A stretch of 9,364 bases of DNA. Source: Acidiferrobacteraceae bacterium (GTDB taxonomy: Bacteria; Pseudomonadota; Gammaproteobacteria; Arenicellales; UBA868). Shown one piece after another: positions 1 to 8,212 of this stretch; within the stretch, counting starts at the first letter, position 1, and each line of letters opens with the position of its first letter. The notes under the pieces were generated by a model. That model saw only the letters and a list, made by a program, of their open reading frames with translations. It had not been told where the DNA came from and ran no database searches. The stretch lies in NCBI GenBank assembly GCA_002713825.1, contig PAUU01000044.1, positions 5,759 to 15,122 of the forward strand, read 5' to 3'. The translations under genes were made by a program, and so were the position numbers.

Positions 1-1230
1 GAGCGTTTTGAGGGCTCTGATTTTCTTGCTGATGCACAGCGCTTGGGTGCAGCGGCGGTACTGACCCGTCACCCAGGCTCAAATACGCTGCCCGGCCTGG
101 TCGTGGAGGACACCACCGCAGCGCTGGGGCAGCTCGCAGCACATTGGCGCAGGCGTTTTGATATCCCGGTGATTGGTGTGACCGGCAGTAACGGGAAAAC
201 CACTGTCAAGGAAATGATTGGTGCTATTTTTGCTGAGGCTGGTGCGGTTCACATCAGTCCGGGTAATTTCAATAATCATATCGGCGTACCTTTGGCTCTG
301 CTTGGCCTGCGCGAACATCATCGGTTCGCAGTTATTGAGATGGGGATGAATCACCCCGGCGAAATAGATTCCCTGTCACGACTGGCCAGCCCAACCACCG
401 CGCTCATCACCAATGCCGCGTTGGCCCATCTTGAGGGCCTGGGCAGTCTTGCAGGCGTCGTCAGAGCCAAGGCGGAGATTTTTCACGGTCTGCGTGCAGG
501 GGGTACTGCCGTGATCAATGCCGACGACCGCTTTGTGGCTTATTGGGCCGCCAGGGTGAAGGAATTCCAGACCATCACGTTCGGGCTTAAAAACCGCGCC
601 CGGGTCAGCGGTGAAGTGACGGGAGATAGCGAGGGCCAGACGGTCGAGATCCGTGTGCCTGATGATGAATTTGAAGTCCGTTTGAATCTTTTGGGTCGAC
701 ACAATGCATCAAATGCGTTGGCGGCGGCGAGTGTGGCCTGGGCCTGCGGCGTCAGCTCCGATGGGATCCGAGCCGGACTGCAGCGGGTTGAGGCCCAGCC
801 TGGCCGATTGCAGGTCCGGGCCGGAGCCCGTGGCTCAACCCTGATTGATGACACCTACAATGCCAACCCGACCTCGCTGAAGGCGGCGATTCGGGCCCTG
901 GCTGCCCGTGAAGGCCGTAAGACGCTCATCCTTGGCGATATGGCCGAACTGGGAACACGCGCCCAGGAGTTCCATGCTGAAGCAGGGCGCGAAGCCCGTC
1001 GAGCCGGCATTGATCTGCTATTTGCCTGTGGACCCCTCGCGAGATTGGCCGGCGAGACATTTGGGGAAGACGCCCGATGCTTTGATTCTCCAGAGGATCT
1101 GATAAAGGCCGCTCGCCCAATACTCAGCCCGGGTTTGACCGTTTTGATCAAGGGATCCCGTAGTGCCCGGATGGAGCAGGTGGCTGACGCGCTGGTGTGC
1201 GTGGCCCAGGACGGAGCCATCGCGTGCTGA
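1..1230 (+). CDS. murF: UDP-MurNAc-tripeptide--D-alanyl-D-alanine ligase MurF (5' partial)
   Basis: Cytoplasmic Mur ligase that adds D-Ala-D-Ala to UDP-MurNAc-tripeptide using ATP, the last soluble step in making the pentapeptide precursor. The reading frame is open from base 1 and ends at TGA 1228-1230, giving 409 visible codons. The first visible residues (ERFEGSDF) match the GERFDxHDF region of E. coli MurF, so about 44 N-terminal residues lie outside the window. The ATP-binding P-loop [10 protein letters not shown] is at bases 175-204. Further family motifs follow in order: [28 protein letters not shown] with [32 protein letters not shown] and a C-terminal [16 protein letters not shown] and KGSRS separate MurF from MurD, MurC and MurE. 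The stop overlaps the mraY start by 7 bases. Nothing suggests decay. The identification is secure; only the 5' end is missing. An internal TTG at 43 is not the true start because homology continues upstream of it. Confidence 0.97.
   Translation, partial: ERFEGSDFLADAQRLGAAAVLTRHPGSNTLPGLVVEDTTAALGQLAAHWRRRFDIPVIGVTGSNGKTTVKEMIGAIFAEAGAVHISPGNFNNHIGVPLALLGLREHHRFAVIEMGMNHPGEIDSLSRLASPTTALITNAALAHLEGLGSLAGVVRAKAEIFHGLRAGGTAVINADDRFVAYWAARVKEFQTITFGLKNRARVSGEVTGDSEGQTVEIRVPDDEFEVRLNLLGRHNASNALAAASVAWACGVSSDGIRAGLQRVEAQPGRLQVRAGARGSTLIDDTYNANPTSLKAAIRALAAREGRKTLILGDMAELGTRAQEFHAEAGREARRAGIDLLFACGPLARLAGETFGEDARCFDSPEDLIKAARPILSPGLTVLIKGSRSARMEQVADALVCVAQDGAIAC
1213..1216 (+). promoter_or_regulatory. 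Shine-Dalgarno site that decides the mraY start
   Basis: GGAG lies 7 bases before GTG 1224 but 16 bases before ATG 1233. The spacing favours GTG 1224 as the mraY start. This is visible in the sequence; use of the site is inferred. Confidence 0.55.
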
Positions 1231-2306
1231 AAATGCTCTTTGAACATCTGGCGCTTGAGTACAGCGTGTTCAATGTCTTTCGTTACCTGTCGTTTCGTGC
1301 CATCTGCGCCGTGCTGACGGCGCTGCTATTCAGCTTTCTTGTCGGACCTGCATTGATCCGACGACTCGAGCAAATTGGGGCTGGGCAGCCTATCCGCGAT
1401 GACGGGCCGAGTTCGCACCTGGAGAAAAAGGATACGCCAACAATGGGCGGCGTGCTGATTCTGGCGGCCATTGTACTTTCCACACTACTCTGGGCAGATC
1501 TTGAAAACCGTTTTATCTGGATTACGTTACTGACCTCCCTGGCATTTGGCCTGATTGGCGGACTGGACGACTACCAGAAAATTCTTCGCAAAAACTCTCG
1601 GGGTATGGGATCAGGGCAGAAGTTCCTTTGGCAGAGTATTGCTGCCTTCGCGGCCGCATTGGCGCTCTACCTGACAGCCCAATCTCCGGTTGAGACATCG
1701 TTGATCGTCCCACTGTTTAAAGATGTTGCGCTCGAGATGGGCGTTGGTTTCATTCTTCTTACCTGGTTTGTAATTGCCGGCAGCAGCAATGCCGTCAACC
1801 TGACCGATGGCCTGGACGGTTTGGCAATTTTGCCAAGCGTCTTAGTGGCCGGTGGGTTGGGCGTTTTCGCCTATCTCACCGGCCACGCTCTTTTTTCCGG
1901 ATACCTCGGTATTCCTTTTATTGCTGGCGCTGGTGAGGTGTTGGTTCTTTGTGCTGCGCTGGTTGGGGCGGGATTGGGGTTTTTATGGTTCAACACTTAT
2001 CCAGCCCAGATCTTCATGGGCGATATCGGCGCGCTTTCTCTGGGAGCGGCGTTGGGCACGATTGCAGTGGTTGTCCGTCAGGAAATCGTACTCGCTATCA
2101 TGGGAGGCCTTTTCGTTATCGAGACTGTTTCAGTCATGCTGCAGGTCGCCTCCTTTCGTCTTATCGGGCGACGGATTTTCCGCATGGCACCTTTACATCA
2201 TCACTTTGAGCAAAAAGGCTGGCGCGAGCCCCAGGTGACGGTGCGATTCTGGATCATCAGCCTGATCCTGGTGTTGATCGGTTTGGCAACGCTCAAGGTC
2301 AGGTAA
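1224..2306 (+). CDS. mraY: Phospho-N-acetylmuramoyl-pentapeptide-transferase MraY
   Basis: Integral inner-membrane enzyme that transfers phospho-MurNAc-pentapeptide from UDP to undecaprenyl phosphate, forming lipid I. The protein is 360 aa when started at GTG 1224, the same length as E. coli MraY. With that start, the N-terminus up to [11 protein letters not shown] aligns with E. coli and Pseudomonas MraY without a gap. Conserved motifs are present: DDGPSSH and KDTPTMGG near the N-terminus, the Mg-binding GGLDDYQK, the [13 protein letters not shown] segment with its Asp residues, [20 protein letters not shown], and the MAPLHHHFE loop followed by a C-terminal hydrophobic helix ending [10 protein letters not shown]. 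Many hydrophobic stretches fit the family's ten-helix topology. GTG overlaps the murF stop by 7 bases, which suggests translational coupling. ATG 1233 would give a 357-aa protein but has a worse Shine-Dalgarno spacing. The frame also has an upstream GTG at 1197 that would lengthen the overlap without homology support. Function is certain, the start less so. Confidence 0.97.
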   Translation: MLKMLFEHLALEYSVFNVFRYLSFRAICAVLTALLFSFLVGPALIRRLEQIGAGQPIRDDGPSSHLEKKDTPTMGGVLILAAIVLSTLLWADLENRFIWITLLTSLAFGLIGGLDDYQKILRKNSRGMGSGQKFLWQSIAAFAAALALYLTAQSPVETSLIVPLFKDVALEMGVGFILLTWFVIAGSSNAVNLTDGLDGLAILPSVLVAGGLGVFAYLTGHALFSGYLGIPFIAGAGEVLVLCAALVGAGLGFLWFNTYPAQIFMGDIGALSLGAALGTIAVVVRQEIVLAIMGGLFVIETVSVMLQVASFRLIGRRIFRMAPLHHHFEQKGWREPQVTVRFWIISLILVLIGLATLKVR

Positions 2307-2313
2307 GGCATTA

Positions 2314-3687
2314 ATGGGCAACGCTTTGGCAACTACCCTGCACCCAGCACCTTGGCCTCGGGCAACCGTTTTCGGACTGGGCGCATCCGGTTTTTCCGCG
2401 GTGAAGTATCTCGTTCCGCTGGGAGTGGAGGTCGAGGTTCAGGACAGTCGCGACGTGGCGCCATTTTATTCGGAACTGACCCGGCAGTTTCCCCATGTTC
2501 CGGTCCAGTTGGGACAGTTCACGACCCCCAATCTTGGGCGCGGTGATCTCGTGATCGTCAGTCCGGGCATTGCCCTGTCGGAGCCGGTGATTGAGAAGGC
2601 TCGTCAACAGCAGGTTGAAATTGTTGGAGATATCGAGCTCTTTGTCCGCGCCTGTCCGGCACCGATTTTGGCGATTACCGGTTCAAACGGAAAAACCACG
2701 GTTACAACGCTGGTGGGCCAGATGTTGGCAGCCCAGGGGCTAAATGCCCCCGTGGCGGGCAATATCGGGATGCCGGTACTGGATCTTTTGGAAGGCCCCA
2801 TACCGGACCTCGTGGTCCTGGAGCTATCCAGTTTCCAGCTGGAAGCCACCGATTCACTTGAAGCCAAGGCGGCTGCCGTTCTGAATCTGTCGCCTGATCA
2901 TATGGATCGCTATGCAACCGTTGCGCAATATCTCGATGCCAAGCGGCGGATTCTGAACGGTGCCAATACGGGGATCGTCAATCGCGACGATCCCACTCTA
3001 CAGATAATGGACGTTTCCAGTGCTGGCCAGATCATCTCTTTCGGCCTGGATGCGCCTTTGCGTTCAGCGGACTACGGGGTCGCGACGGATCCTGACGGTG
3101 ACGACTGGATCGTTCGGGGAGATGCCAGGATCCTCCCTGTCGCATCACTGTCCATGACCGGACGGCACAACGTCATGAATGCGCTTGCTGCGCTTGCGCT
3201 AATTGAGTCCGCTGGCTACGCAATCAGCCCGCCGGCTCTGGATGCTCTGTCTGCTTTTCGTGGATTACCGCATCGATGTGAGCCGGTTCTGGAGCACGAG
3301 GGTGTTCTTTGGATCAATGACTCCAAAGGCACGAATCCGGGTGCAGTCGAAGCGGCACTGGTCGGTCTGGATCGACCCGTCGTCCTGATCGCGGGAGGTC
3401 AATCAAAGGGTGCCGATTTCAGAGCCTTGGCTGAGGCGATACAGCGATATGCCAGACAAGTCCTTTTGATTGGCGAAGATCGTGTGGCTCTTGCGGAGGC
3501 GATCGGTGATCGGGTTCCCGTCACGCTTGCCGATGACCTCCCCCAGGCTGTGAGACTGGCAGCGCGCTGGGCTCAGTCGGGCGACGCAGTCTTGTTCTCA
3601 CCTGCATGCGCGAGTTTCGACATGTTCAGGGATTTTGCTCACCGGGGTGAAGTGTTCTCCGATCTGGTTCGGGAAATGATTAGATGA
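2314..3687 (+). CDS. murD: UDP-MurNAc-L-alanine--D-glutamate ligase MurD
   Basis: Cytoplasmic Mur ligase that adds D-Glu to UDP-MurNAc-L-Ala. The protein is 457 aa, slightly longer than the roughly 440 of E. coli, with part of the excess in the N-terminal 20 residues before the UDP-binding [13 protein letters not shown]. The central ATPase domain carries ITGSNGKTT at residues 121-129, GNIGMPV near 149 and the ELSSFQLE motif at 170-177. The SPDHMDRY segment (193-200) is followed by Lys210 in LDAKRRIL, the expected carbamylated lysine. The C-terminal domain has [12 protein letters not shown] (282-293), [10 protein letters not shown] (335-344) and [11 protein letters not shown] (428-438), which are characteristic of MurD. 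ATG 2314 is preceded by TAAGG (2304-2308) at 5 bases, and this partly overlaps the mraY stop. The gap after mraY is 7 bases. The end overlaps ftsW by 4 bases (ATGA). All recognisable key residues are intact. Confidence 0.97.
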   Translation: MGNALATTLHPAPWPRATVFGLGASGFSAVKYLVPLGVEVEVQDSRDVAPFYSELTRQFPHVPVQLGQFTTPNLGRGDLVIVSPGIALSEPVIEKARQQQVEIVGDIELFVRACPAPILAITGSNGKTTVTTLVGQMLAAQGLNAPVAGNIGMPVLDLLEGPIPDLVVLELSSFQLEATDSLEAKAAAVLNLSPDHMDRYATVAQYLDAKRRILNGANTGIVNRDDPTLQIMDVSSAGQIISFGLDAPLRSADYGVATDPDGDDWIVRGDARILPVASLSMTGRHNVMNALAALALIESAGYAISPPALDALSAFRGLPHRCEPVLEHEGVLWINDSKGTNPGAVEAALVGLDRPVVLIAGGQSKGADFRALAEAIQRYARQVLLIGEDRVALAEAIGDRVPVTLADDLPQAVRLAARWAQSGDAVLFSPACASFDMFRDFAHRGEVFSDLVREMIR

Positions 3688-4835
3688 GCGTGATCGAAAT
3701 CCCCTTGCAGATACCCCGCCGGTTGGCGAGCGCCGATCCGCTGTTGTTGGCGCCGGTGGCGGTGTTGCTGGCCTTCAGTGTCGTGATGGTCTTCTCGGCT
3801 GCGATTGGGACCCATGGGGGCATTGGTGGTGGGGTGGCAGTTTTGGTCAAGCACCTGTTTGGTATTGTTCTGGCGCTTTCATTGGGGGTTGCCGCAGCAA
3901 GTGTCCCTCTTGACCTGTGGCAGCGCGCCTCCCGCTCGCTGCTGGGCCTGGGAGCCGCATTGCTTGCCCTCATTCTGATTCCCGGGATTGGTCACGAGGT
4001 CAATGGCAGTACGCGATGGCTCGATCTGGGTTTGTTTAATTTCCAGCCCTCAGAGTTGATCAAGGTGGTGACGGTCCTTTTTCTTGCCGATCACTTTGCG
4101 CGTCACGCATCGGCGATGGATTCCTTCCAGAACTGTATCCTGATCCCTGCCGCGGTGATTGGGTCGATCGGGGTGTTGCTGCTGCTTGAGCCAGATCTCG
4201 GATGTACCGCTGTGATCATGATGGTGACGCTGGGCATGATGTTCCTCGCTGGAACACCCCTTCGGTACATTTTCGGTGCGATTGCCGTGGCGGTTTGCGC
4301 GGTCGCTGTACTGATCATGACGGCCGAATATCGGTTGGATCGTGTCTCGAGTTTTATGGATCCCTGGGCAGATCCCTATGGATCAGGTTTTCAACTGGTT
4401 CAGGCGTTGATTGCGTTGGGTAGCGGCGAATGGTTCGGCGTTGGTTTGGGTGCGAGCGTACAGAAACTCTTTTATCTGCCTCATGCCAGCAATGACTTCC
4501 TGATTGCGGTGGTAGGGGAGGAACTCGGACTGGTGGGTGTCGCGGCGCTCTTATGTCTTTATGGTTTGGTGCTCTGGCGGGTCTTCAATCTTGCATCAAG
4601 GGCGGCTGTCGCCAAAGCTTATTTCGGGGCGCGGCTCGCGCAGGGGATTGGTCTGCTGCTGATCGTACAGGTGATGTTTCATTTTGCGGTCAATCTCGGA
4701 CTGGTGCCGACCAAAGGGCTGAACCTGCCGTTGATGAGTTATGGGGGCAGCAGCATGCTGATCAATGGGCTGGCGTTCGGTCTGTTGATATCCATAGAGC
4801 ACAGCCTGTCGAAAGGCCGCGTGGGGGCGCGTTGA
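3684..4835 (+). CDS. ftsW: Septal peptidoglycan glycosyltransferase FtsW (SEDS family)
   Basis: Polytopic inner-membrane SEDS protein that polymerises lipid II into septal glycan, partnered with the transpeptidase FtsI. The protein is 383 aa, within the family range, with a short cytoplasmic N-terminus (about residues 1-20) and about ten hydrophobic segments. Family landmarks are [11 protein letters not shown] (106-116) with FQPSELIK (120-127), the LLEPDLG motif (167-173), [21 protein letters not shown] (226-246), and the C-terminal [19 protein letters not shown] (341-359). The position next to murG, rather than mrdA, and the VNG form of the second motif favour FtsW over RodA. Asp271, in the large periplasmic loop, is the equivalent of the catalytic Asp297 of E. 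coli FtsW. The loop before it reads LPHASND instead of the usual LPEAHTD (see findings). The gene starts with an ATGA overlap with murD and has only a weak GGGAAA-like Shine-Dalgarno, so it probably depends on coupling. Confidence 0.95.
   Translation: MSVIEIPLQIPRRLASADPLLLAPVAVLLAFSVVMVFSAAIGTHGGIGGGVAVLVKHLFGIVLALSLGVAAASVPLDLWQRASRSLLGLGAALLALILIPGIGHEVNGSTRWLDLGLFNFQPSELIKVVTVLFLADHFARHASAMDSFQNCILIPAAVIGSIGVLLLLEPDLGCTAVIMMVTLGMMFLAGTPLRYIFGAIAVAVCAVAVLIMTAEYRLDRVSSFMDPWADPYGSGFQLVQALIALGSGEWFGVGLGASVQKLFYLPHASNDFLIAVVGEELGLVGVAALLCLYGLVLWRVFNLASRAAVAKAYFGARLAQGIGLLLIVQVMFHFAVNLGLVPTKGLNLPLMSYGGSSMLINGLAFGLLISIEHSLSKGRVGAR
4823..4827 (+). promoter_or_regulatory. Possible Shine-Dalgarno site supporting a TTG start of murG
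   Basis: GGGGG lies 4 bases before TTG 4832, inside the last codons of ftsW. GTG 4841 and ATG 4844 have no purine-rich run at a suitable distance, because the bases before them read TTGACTACG. It is a weak but useful guide to the start. Confidence 0.35.
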
Positions 4836-5905
4836 CTACGGTGATGATCATGGCAGGAGGCACGGGCGGGCACGTGTATCCCGCATTGAGTGTGGCTGAA
4901 CATCTTCGTGATCAAGGTATTGAGATAGTCTGGTTGGGCACGCGCAAAGGGCTTGAAGCCCGTGTGGTTCCCGCTGCGGGCTTTCAGATGGAATGGCTTG
5001 AGATCAAGGGGCTTTTGGGTACCTCTTGGATGCGAAAAGCGGTTATGCCCTGGATGCTTTTCAGAGCGCTCACCCAGGCGCTCAGGATCATGCGTCGTCG
5101 AATGCCGGATGCAGTGCTGGGGATGGGGGGCTTCGCAGCAGGCCCGGGAGGACTTGCGGCCTGGCTGTTGCGCCGACCCCTTGTGATTCACGAAGCCAAC
5201 GCAGTTTGCGGTGTCACCAACCGGCTGCTTGCGCCCTTATCCAAACGGGTGCTGACCGGCTTTGGGGACGTGAGACATCTTGGAGCAAGCGCCAAGTGGA
5301 CAGGCAATCCGGTTCGCCAGGAGATTGTTCGAAGCCGAGTTGCGGAAGATCCCATCAAAGCCGCACAGCCAATGCGCGTGCTGGTCCTCGGTGGCAGTCA
5401 GGGTGCACGCTCCATTAATAATCTCGTGCCGGCAGCGTTGGCAGAGTCACAGTTCAATTCTGGGTTGAGTGTTACACACCAGTGCGGCCACGATCGGGAA
5501 GGCGAAGTAAACCGAGCGTACGAGGTTGCAAAAGTCTCCGCGCGGGTGGTTCCGTTTATCGAGGACATGAGTACTGCGTATCGGGAAGCCGATCTGGTTA
5601 TTGCCCGGTCGGGTGCAATGACCGTGACAGAGCTCTGTGTGGCTGGATTGGCTTCTATATTGCTGCCATTTCCGTTTGCGGCCTCGAATCATCAGGTCGC
5701 AAATGCTCAGGTGCTTTCGAGCGCTGGTGCTGCAGTCGTGATCGAGGCATCAATGCTGGATGCAAAAAGGCTCGCTCAAGAGATCGATCGCCTGCTTAGA
5801 GACAGAAGCCTCCTGACCAAAATGGGTCACGCCGCTCACAAACTCGCTCGACCGGATGCCACGGCCAAGGTGGCAGGTTGTTGCCTGGAGTTGGCCCATG
5901 CGTGA
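4832..5905 (+). CDS. murG: UDP-GlcNAc--lipid I GlcNAc transferase MurG
   Basis: Peripheral membrane GT-B glycosyltransferase on the cytoplasmic face that adds GlcNAc to lipid I, giving lipid II. Started at TTG 4832 it is 357 aa, against 355 in E. coli. The N-terminal domain has the glycine-rich AGGTGGHVYPA (8-18) with the conserved His13, then VLGMGGFAAGPGGLAAWLL (95-113) and HEANAV (120-125). The C-terminal domain has GNPVR (158-162), LVLGGSQGARSIN (184-196), the donor-binding ARSGAMTVTEL (258-268) and NHQVANA (286-292). TTG overlaps the ftsW stop by 4 bases (TTGA), matching the overlap style of this operon. GTG 4841 or ATG 4844 would give a protein 3 or 4 residues shorter, and homology cannot decide between them. 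The frame stays open about 280 bases further into ftsW, but that part has no MurG similarity. HEAN in place of the usual HEQN is noted separately. Confidence 0.96.
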   Translation: MTTVMIMAGGTGGHVYPALSVAEHLRDQGIEIVWLGTRKGLEARVVPAAGFQMEWLEIKGLLGTSWMRKAVMPWMLFRALTQALRIMRRRMPDAVLGMGGFAAGPGGLAAWLLRRPLVIHEANAVCGVTNRLLAPLSKRVLTGFGDVRHLGASAKWTGNPVRQEIVRSRVAEDPIKAAQPMRVLVLGGSQGARSINNLVPAALAESQFNSGLSVTHQCGHDREGEVNRAYEVAKVSARVVPFIEDMSTAYREADLVIARSGAMTVTELCVAGLASILLPFPFAASNHQVANAQVLSSAGAAVVIEASMLDAKRLAQEIDRLLRDRSLLTKMGHAAHKLARPDATAKVAGCCLELAHA

Positions 5906-7304
5906 GTTCGTACGGCACGTCCATTTTGTGGGTATCGGCGGTGCTGGCATGAGCGGCATCGCCGCGGTGTTGATCGATCAGGGTTACGCGGTCAGTGGAT
6001 CGGATCAGGCGGACTCGGCAGAGACCCGTTATCTTTCCAAAAAGGGCGCCCAGGTGTGGCTGGGGCACGATGTGGCTAACGTAAAGGGCGCTGATGTCGT
6101 GGTGGTCTCCAATGCCATCGGTAGCGAAAACCCTGAAGTGATTGCTGCGGCTGATCAGGGAATACCGGTTGTGCCTAGGGCTCAGATGCTGGGAGAGCTG
6201 ATGCGCTTTCGGAACGGTATCGCGGTCGCCGGTACTCACGGAAAGACTACCGCAACAAGTCTGATTGCAACCGTCTTCGCTGAAGCGCAGCTTGACCCCA
6301 CTTTTCTGGTCGGCGGTCTTGTTAAAAGTGAGGCAGGCAACGCCCGTTTGGGTAACGGACGATGGCTGATTGCCGAAGCGGACGAAAGCGACGCGTCATT
6401 TTTGCATCTGCAGCCGCATATTGCGGTGGTGACCAATATTGATACCGACCACATGGCGACTTATGGTGGTGACTTTGGCCAGCTTACCGATACCTTTCTT
6501 AAGTTTGTTCACAATCTGCCGTTCTACGGTTTGGCGGTATTGTGTTCAGATGACTCCGTGATTCGCAATCTTCGGCCGCATATCCGAAGACCTGTCGTCA
6601 CTTATGGGGTAGAGCCGGAGGCGGATTATCAGGCAACCGATATCCGCCAACACGGTACCCGCATGCAGTTTGCCGTGTCACTGATGGACCGCAGTGTTAT
6701 CGAAGTGGATCTGGCTTTGCCGGGACTGCACAACGTCCGTAATGCCCTTGCCGCCATTGCTGTCGCAGATAAGGTCGGTATTGCGCCGGATTCCATCGTA
6801 AAAGGGTTACGCAATTTTGGCGGTATTGGCCGCCGTTTTGAGATTTTGGGAGAAATCTTCTTCGACACCGGGCGCGCACTGCTGGTCGATGACTATGCGC
6901 ATCATCCTAGAGAGATCGAGGCAACCCTGGCAGCGGCGCAGGGCAGCTGGCCCGATCGGCGCAAGGTCGTCGTGTTCCAGCCTCACCGTTTCACCCGGAC
7001 GGAGGAGCTGCTGGATGACTTCAGCGCGCTCCTTGGTGGCGTGGCTTGTCTTGTTGTCACAGAGGTCTACGCGGCTGGAGAGAAACCTATCGCGAGAGCC
7101 GATGGCCGGGCCCTGTGTCGATCGATTCGGGCACGCGGTGGGACAGATCCGGTTTTTGTTTCTGATCTCACGAGACTGGACGAGGCCTTAAAACCGATGT
7201 TGCGTGATGGCGATGTGGTGCTGACCCTGGGTGCGGGAGACATTGGCCGGGCAGCACGGGAACTGATCGCTCCAGTCCGTCTTCATGAGGGGACCTACGG
7301 GTGA
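5898..7304 (+). CDS. murC: UDP-N-acetylmuramate--L-alanine ligase MurC
   Basis: Cytoplasmic Mur ligase that adds L-Ala to UDP-MurNAc, the first peptide-stem step. The protein is 468 aa, somewhat shorter than the roughly 490 of E. coli. At least part of the difference is a shorter N-terminus before the Rossmann motif HFVGIGGAGMSGIA (9-22). The ATPase P-loop is AGTHGKTTATSLI (111-123). AEADESDASFLHLQP (159-173), TNIDTDHMATYGGDF (179-193), LPGLHNVRNALAA (274-286), DDYAHHPREIEATL (331-344), QPHRFTRT (361-368) and GAGDIG (445-450) are all MurC signatures; the Asp-His pairs contribute to metal and substrate binding. ATG 5898 has GGAG (5887-5890) at 7 bases and overlaps murG by 8 bases. The frame extends upstream to an earlier possible start near 5856, but that segment has no MurC-like content and would deepen the overlap. 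Confidence 0.97.
   Translation: MREFVRHVHFVGIGGAGMSGIAAVLIDQGYAVSGSDQADSAETRYLSKKGAQVWLGHDVANVKGADVVVVSNAIGSENPEVIAAADQGIPVVPRAQMLGELMRFRNGIAVAGTHGKTTATSLIATVFAEAQLDPTFLVGGLVKSEAGNARLGNGRWLIAEADESDASFLHLQPHIAVVTNIDTDHMATYGGDFGQLTDTFLKFVHNLPFYGLAVLCSDDSVIRNLRPHIRRPVVTYGVEPEADYQATDIRQHGTRMQFAVSLMDRSVIEVDLALPGLHNVRNALAAIAVADKVGIAPDSIVKGLRNFGGIGRRFEILGEIFFDTGRALLVDDYAHHPREIEATLAAAQGSWPDRRKVVVFQPHRFTRTEELLDDFSALLGGVACLVVTEVYAAGEKPIARADGRALCRSIRARGGTDPVFVSDLTRLDEALKPMLRDGDVVLTLGAGDIGRAARELIAPVRLHEGTYG
7287..7293 (+). promoter_or_regulatory. Shine-Dalgarno site that decides the murB start
   Basis: GAGGGGA lies 7 bases before GTG 7301, but 19 bases before the alternative ATG 7313. This strongly favours the GTG start. 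Confidence 0.6.
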
Positions 7305-8212
7305 CCGACGCCATGACAGCAGACAAGCAGACGGTATTCGTTGGAGTTCGCGGCACGATTCGTTGCGACGAGCCCATGGCAAACCACACCAGTTGGAAGG
7401 TGGGCGGCCCAGCCCGTTACTTCTTTGAGCCCCGCGATCGAAAAGACCTCAGCGCCTTTCTCAAGGAACTGGATCCAGAAGTGCCGATACTGTGGTTGGG
7501 CCTGGGCAGCAACCTGCTGGTCAGGGATGGCGGGTTTGACGGTGCCGTGATTGCGGCGCATCGAGGCCTTCGGGAGTTAAGAGACCTTGGAGAGGGACGC
7601 TTCGCAGTCGAGGCAGGAGTGTCTTGCGCACGTTTCTCCAGGTTTTCGGCCAAGCTCGGGTGGTCCGGTGGCGAATTTCTGGCCGGCGTTCCCGGAACGA
7701 TGGGCGGTGCGCTTGCCATGAACGCCGGCGCATTCGGTTCTGAGACCTGGAGCCTGGTTGAGGAGGTGGAACTTGTCAATCGCGCGGGAAGTTTTGAAAA
7801 CCGCCCAGCCGGGTCCTTTGCGATCTCATACCGGCAGGTTGACATTCCTTCGGCGCATTGGATTACGGCAGGGGTGTTTCGGTTAAAGCAAGGAACGGGT
7901 GGTGAAGACAGCAGCGTTCGGTCGTTACTCGAGAAGCGGTCCGAAACCCAGCCAGTTCGACAGTCAAGTGCCGGATCAGTCTTCAGGAATCCACCCAACG
8001 ATCACGCTGCGCGCCTGATCGAAAGTTCAGGCTTGAAAGGTCTGCGTATCGGTGGCGCGCTGGTCTCGATGCAGCATGCCAACTTCATCGTGAATGACCG
8101 ACAGGCCTGTGCAGAAGACATCGAGAGCTTGATCGAAAAGGTGCAAGCGACCGTTGCGGATCACACCGGTGTCCGCCTTGAGCCGGAAGTTCGATTTGTA
8201 GGAGAGCATTAA
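7301..8212 (+). CDS. murB: UDP-N-acetylenolpyruvoylglucosamine reductase MurB
   Basis: Cytoplasmic FAD enzyme that reduces UDP-GlcNAc-enolpyruvate to UDP-MurNAc with NADPH, supplying MurC. The protein is 303 aa. It has NHTSWKVGGPA (28-38), the FAD-binding LGLGSNLLVRDGGFDG (66-81), GVPGTMGGALAMNAGAFG (129-146), SYR (176-178), and SAGSVFRNP (223-231) with Ser226 as the predicted proton donor. MQHANFIVN (257-265) follows, and a C-terminal LEPEVRF (293-299) carries the expected catalytic Glu. The length and the SAGSVFRNP form fit the shorter type II MurB, not the roughly 342-aa type I enzyme of E. coli, which has an extra loop. GTG 7301 overlaps the murC stop by 4 bases (GTGA). The TAA stop shares its last base with the ftsQ start. 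In E. coli murB lies elsewhere in the genome; a dcw location next to murC is common in other bacteria. Confidence 0.96.
   Translation: MTDAMTADKQTVFVGVRGTIRCDEPMANHTSWKVGGPARYFFEPRDRKDLSAFLKELDPEVPILWLGLGSNLLVRDGGFDGAVIAAHRGLRELRDLGEGRFAVEAGVSCARFSRFSAKLGWSGGEFLAGVPGTMGGALAMNAGAFGSETWSLVEEVELVNRAGSFENRPAGSFAISYRQVDIPSAHWITAGVFRLKQGTGGEDSSVRSLLEKRSETQPVRQSSAGSVFRNPPNDHAARLIESSGLKGLRIGGALVSMQHANFIVNDRQACAEDIESLIEKVQATVADHTGVRLEPEVRFVGEH
8200..8204 (+). promoter_or_regulatory. Shine-Dalgarno site of ftsQ
   Basis: AGGAG lies 7 bases before ATG 8212, within the last codons of murB. It is the best-formed ribosome site in the window, so ftsQ may be initiated independently of murB translation. Confidence 0.6.

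Noticed and set aside
175..204. Similarity between the [16 protein letters not shown] stretches of murF and murD as a DNA repeat
   Set aside because: This is protein-level paralogy of Mur ligase P-loops, not a recent DNA repeat, since codons differ between the copies.
1197..1223. Earlier GTG start for mraY
   Set aside because: It would add nine residues absent from homologues and deepen the overlap with murF. GTG 1224 fits the family N-terminus and has a Shine-Dalgarno site.
4553..4831. Upstream extension of the murG frame into ftsW, possible FtsW-MurG overlap protein
   Set aside because: The extra 93 codons have no MurG similarity and lie over the conserved C-terminal FtsW motifs in another frame.
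4739..5191. Antisense frame (150 codons) across the ftsW-murG junction
   Set aside because: It has no domain, is rich in His, Pro and Arg, and lies opposite two well-supported genes.
5796..6239. Antisense frame (147 codons) across the murG-murC junction
   Set aside because: It is a shadow of murC coding bias with no recognisable motif.
6292..6325. TTGACC followed by an AT-richer stretch inside murC, resembling a promoter
   Set aside because: There is no acceptable -10 box at 16-18 bases, and the spacing to TGTTAA is too long. Nothing else supports an internal promoter.
7417..7998. Long antisense reading frame (193 codons) opposite murB
   Set aside because: It is opposite a clearly conserved gene, has low-complexity Ser/Pro/Arg-rich content and shows no recognisable domain. 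It is explained by codon bias of murB.
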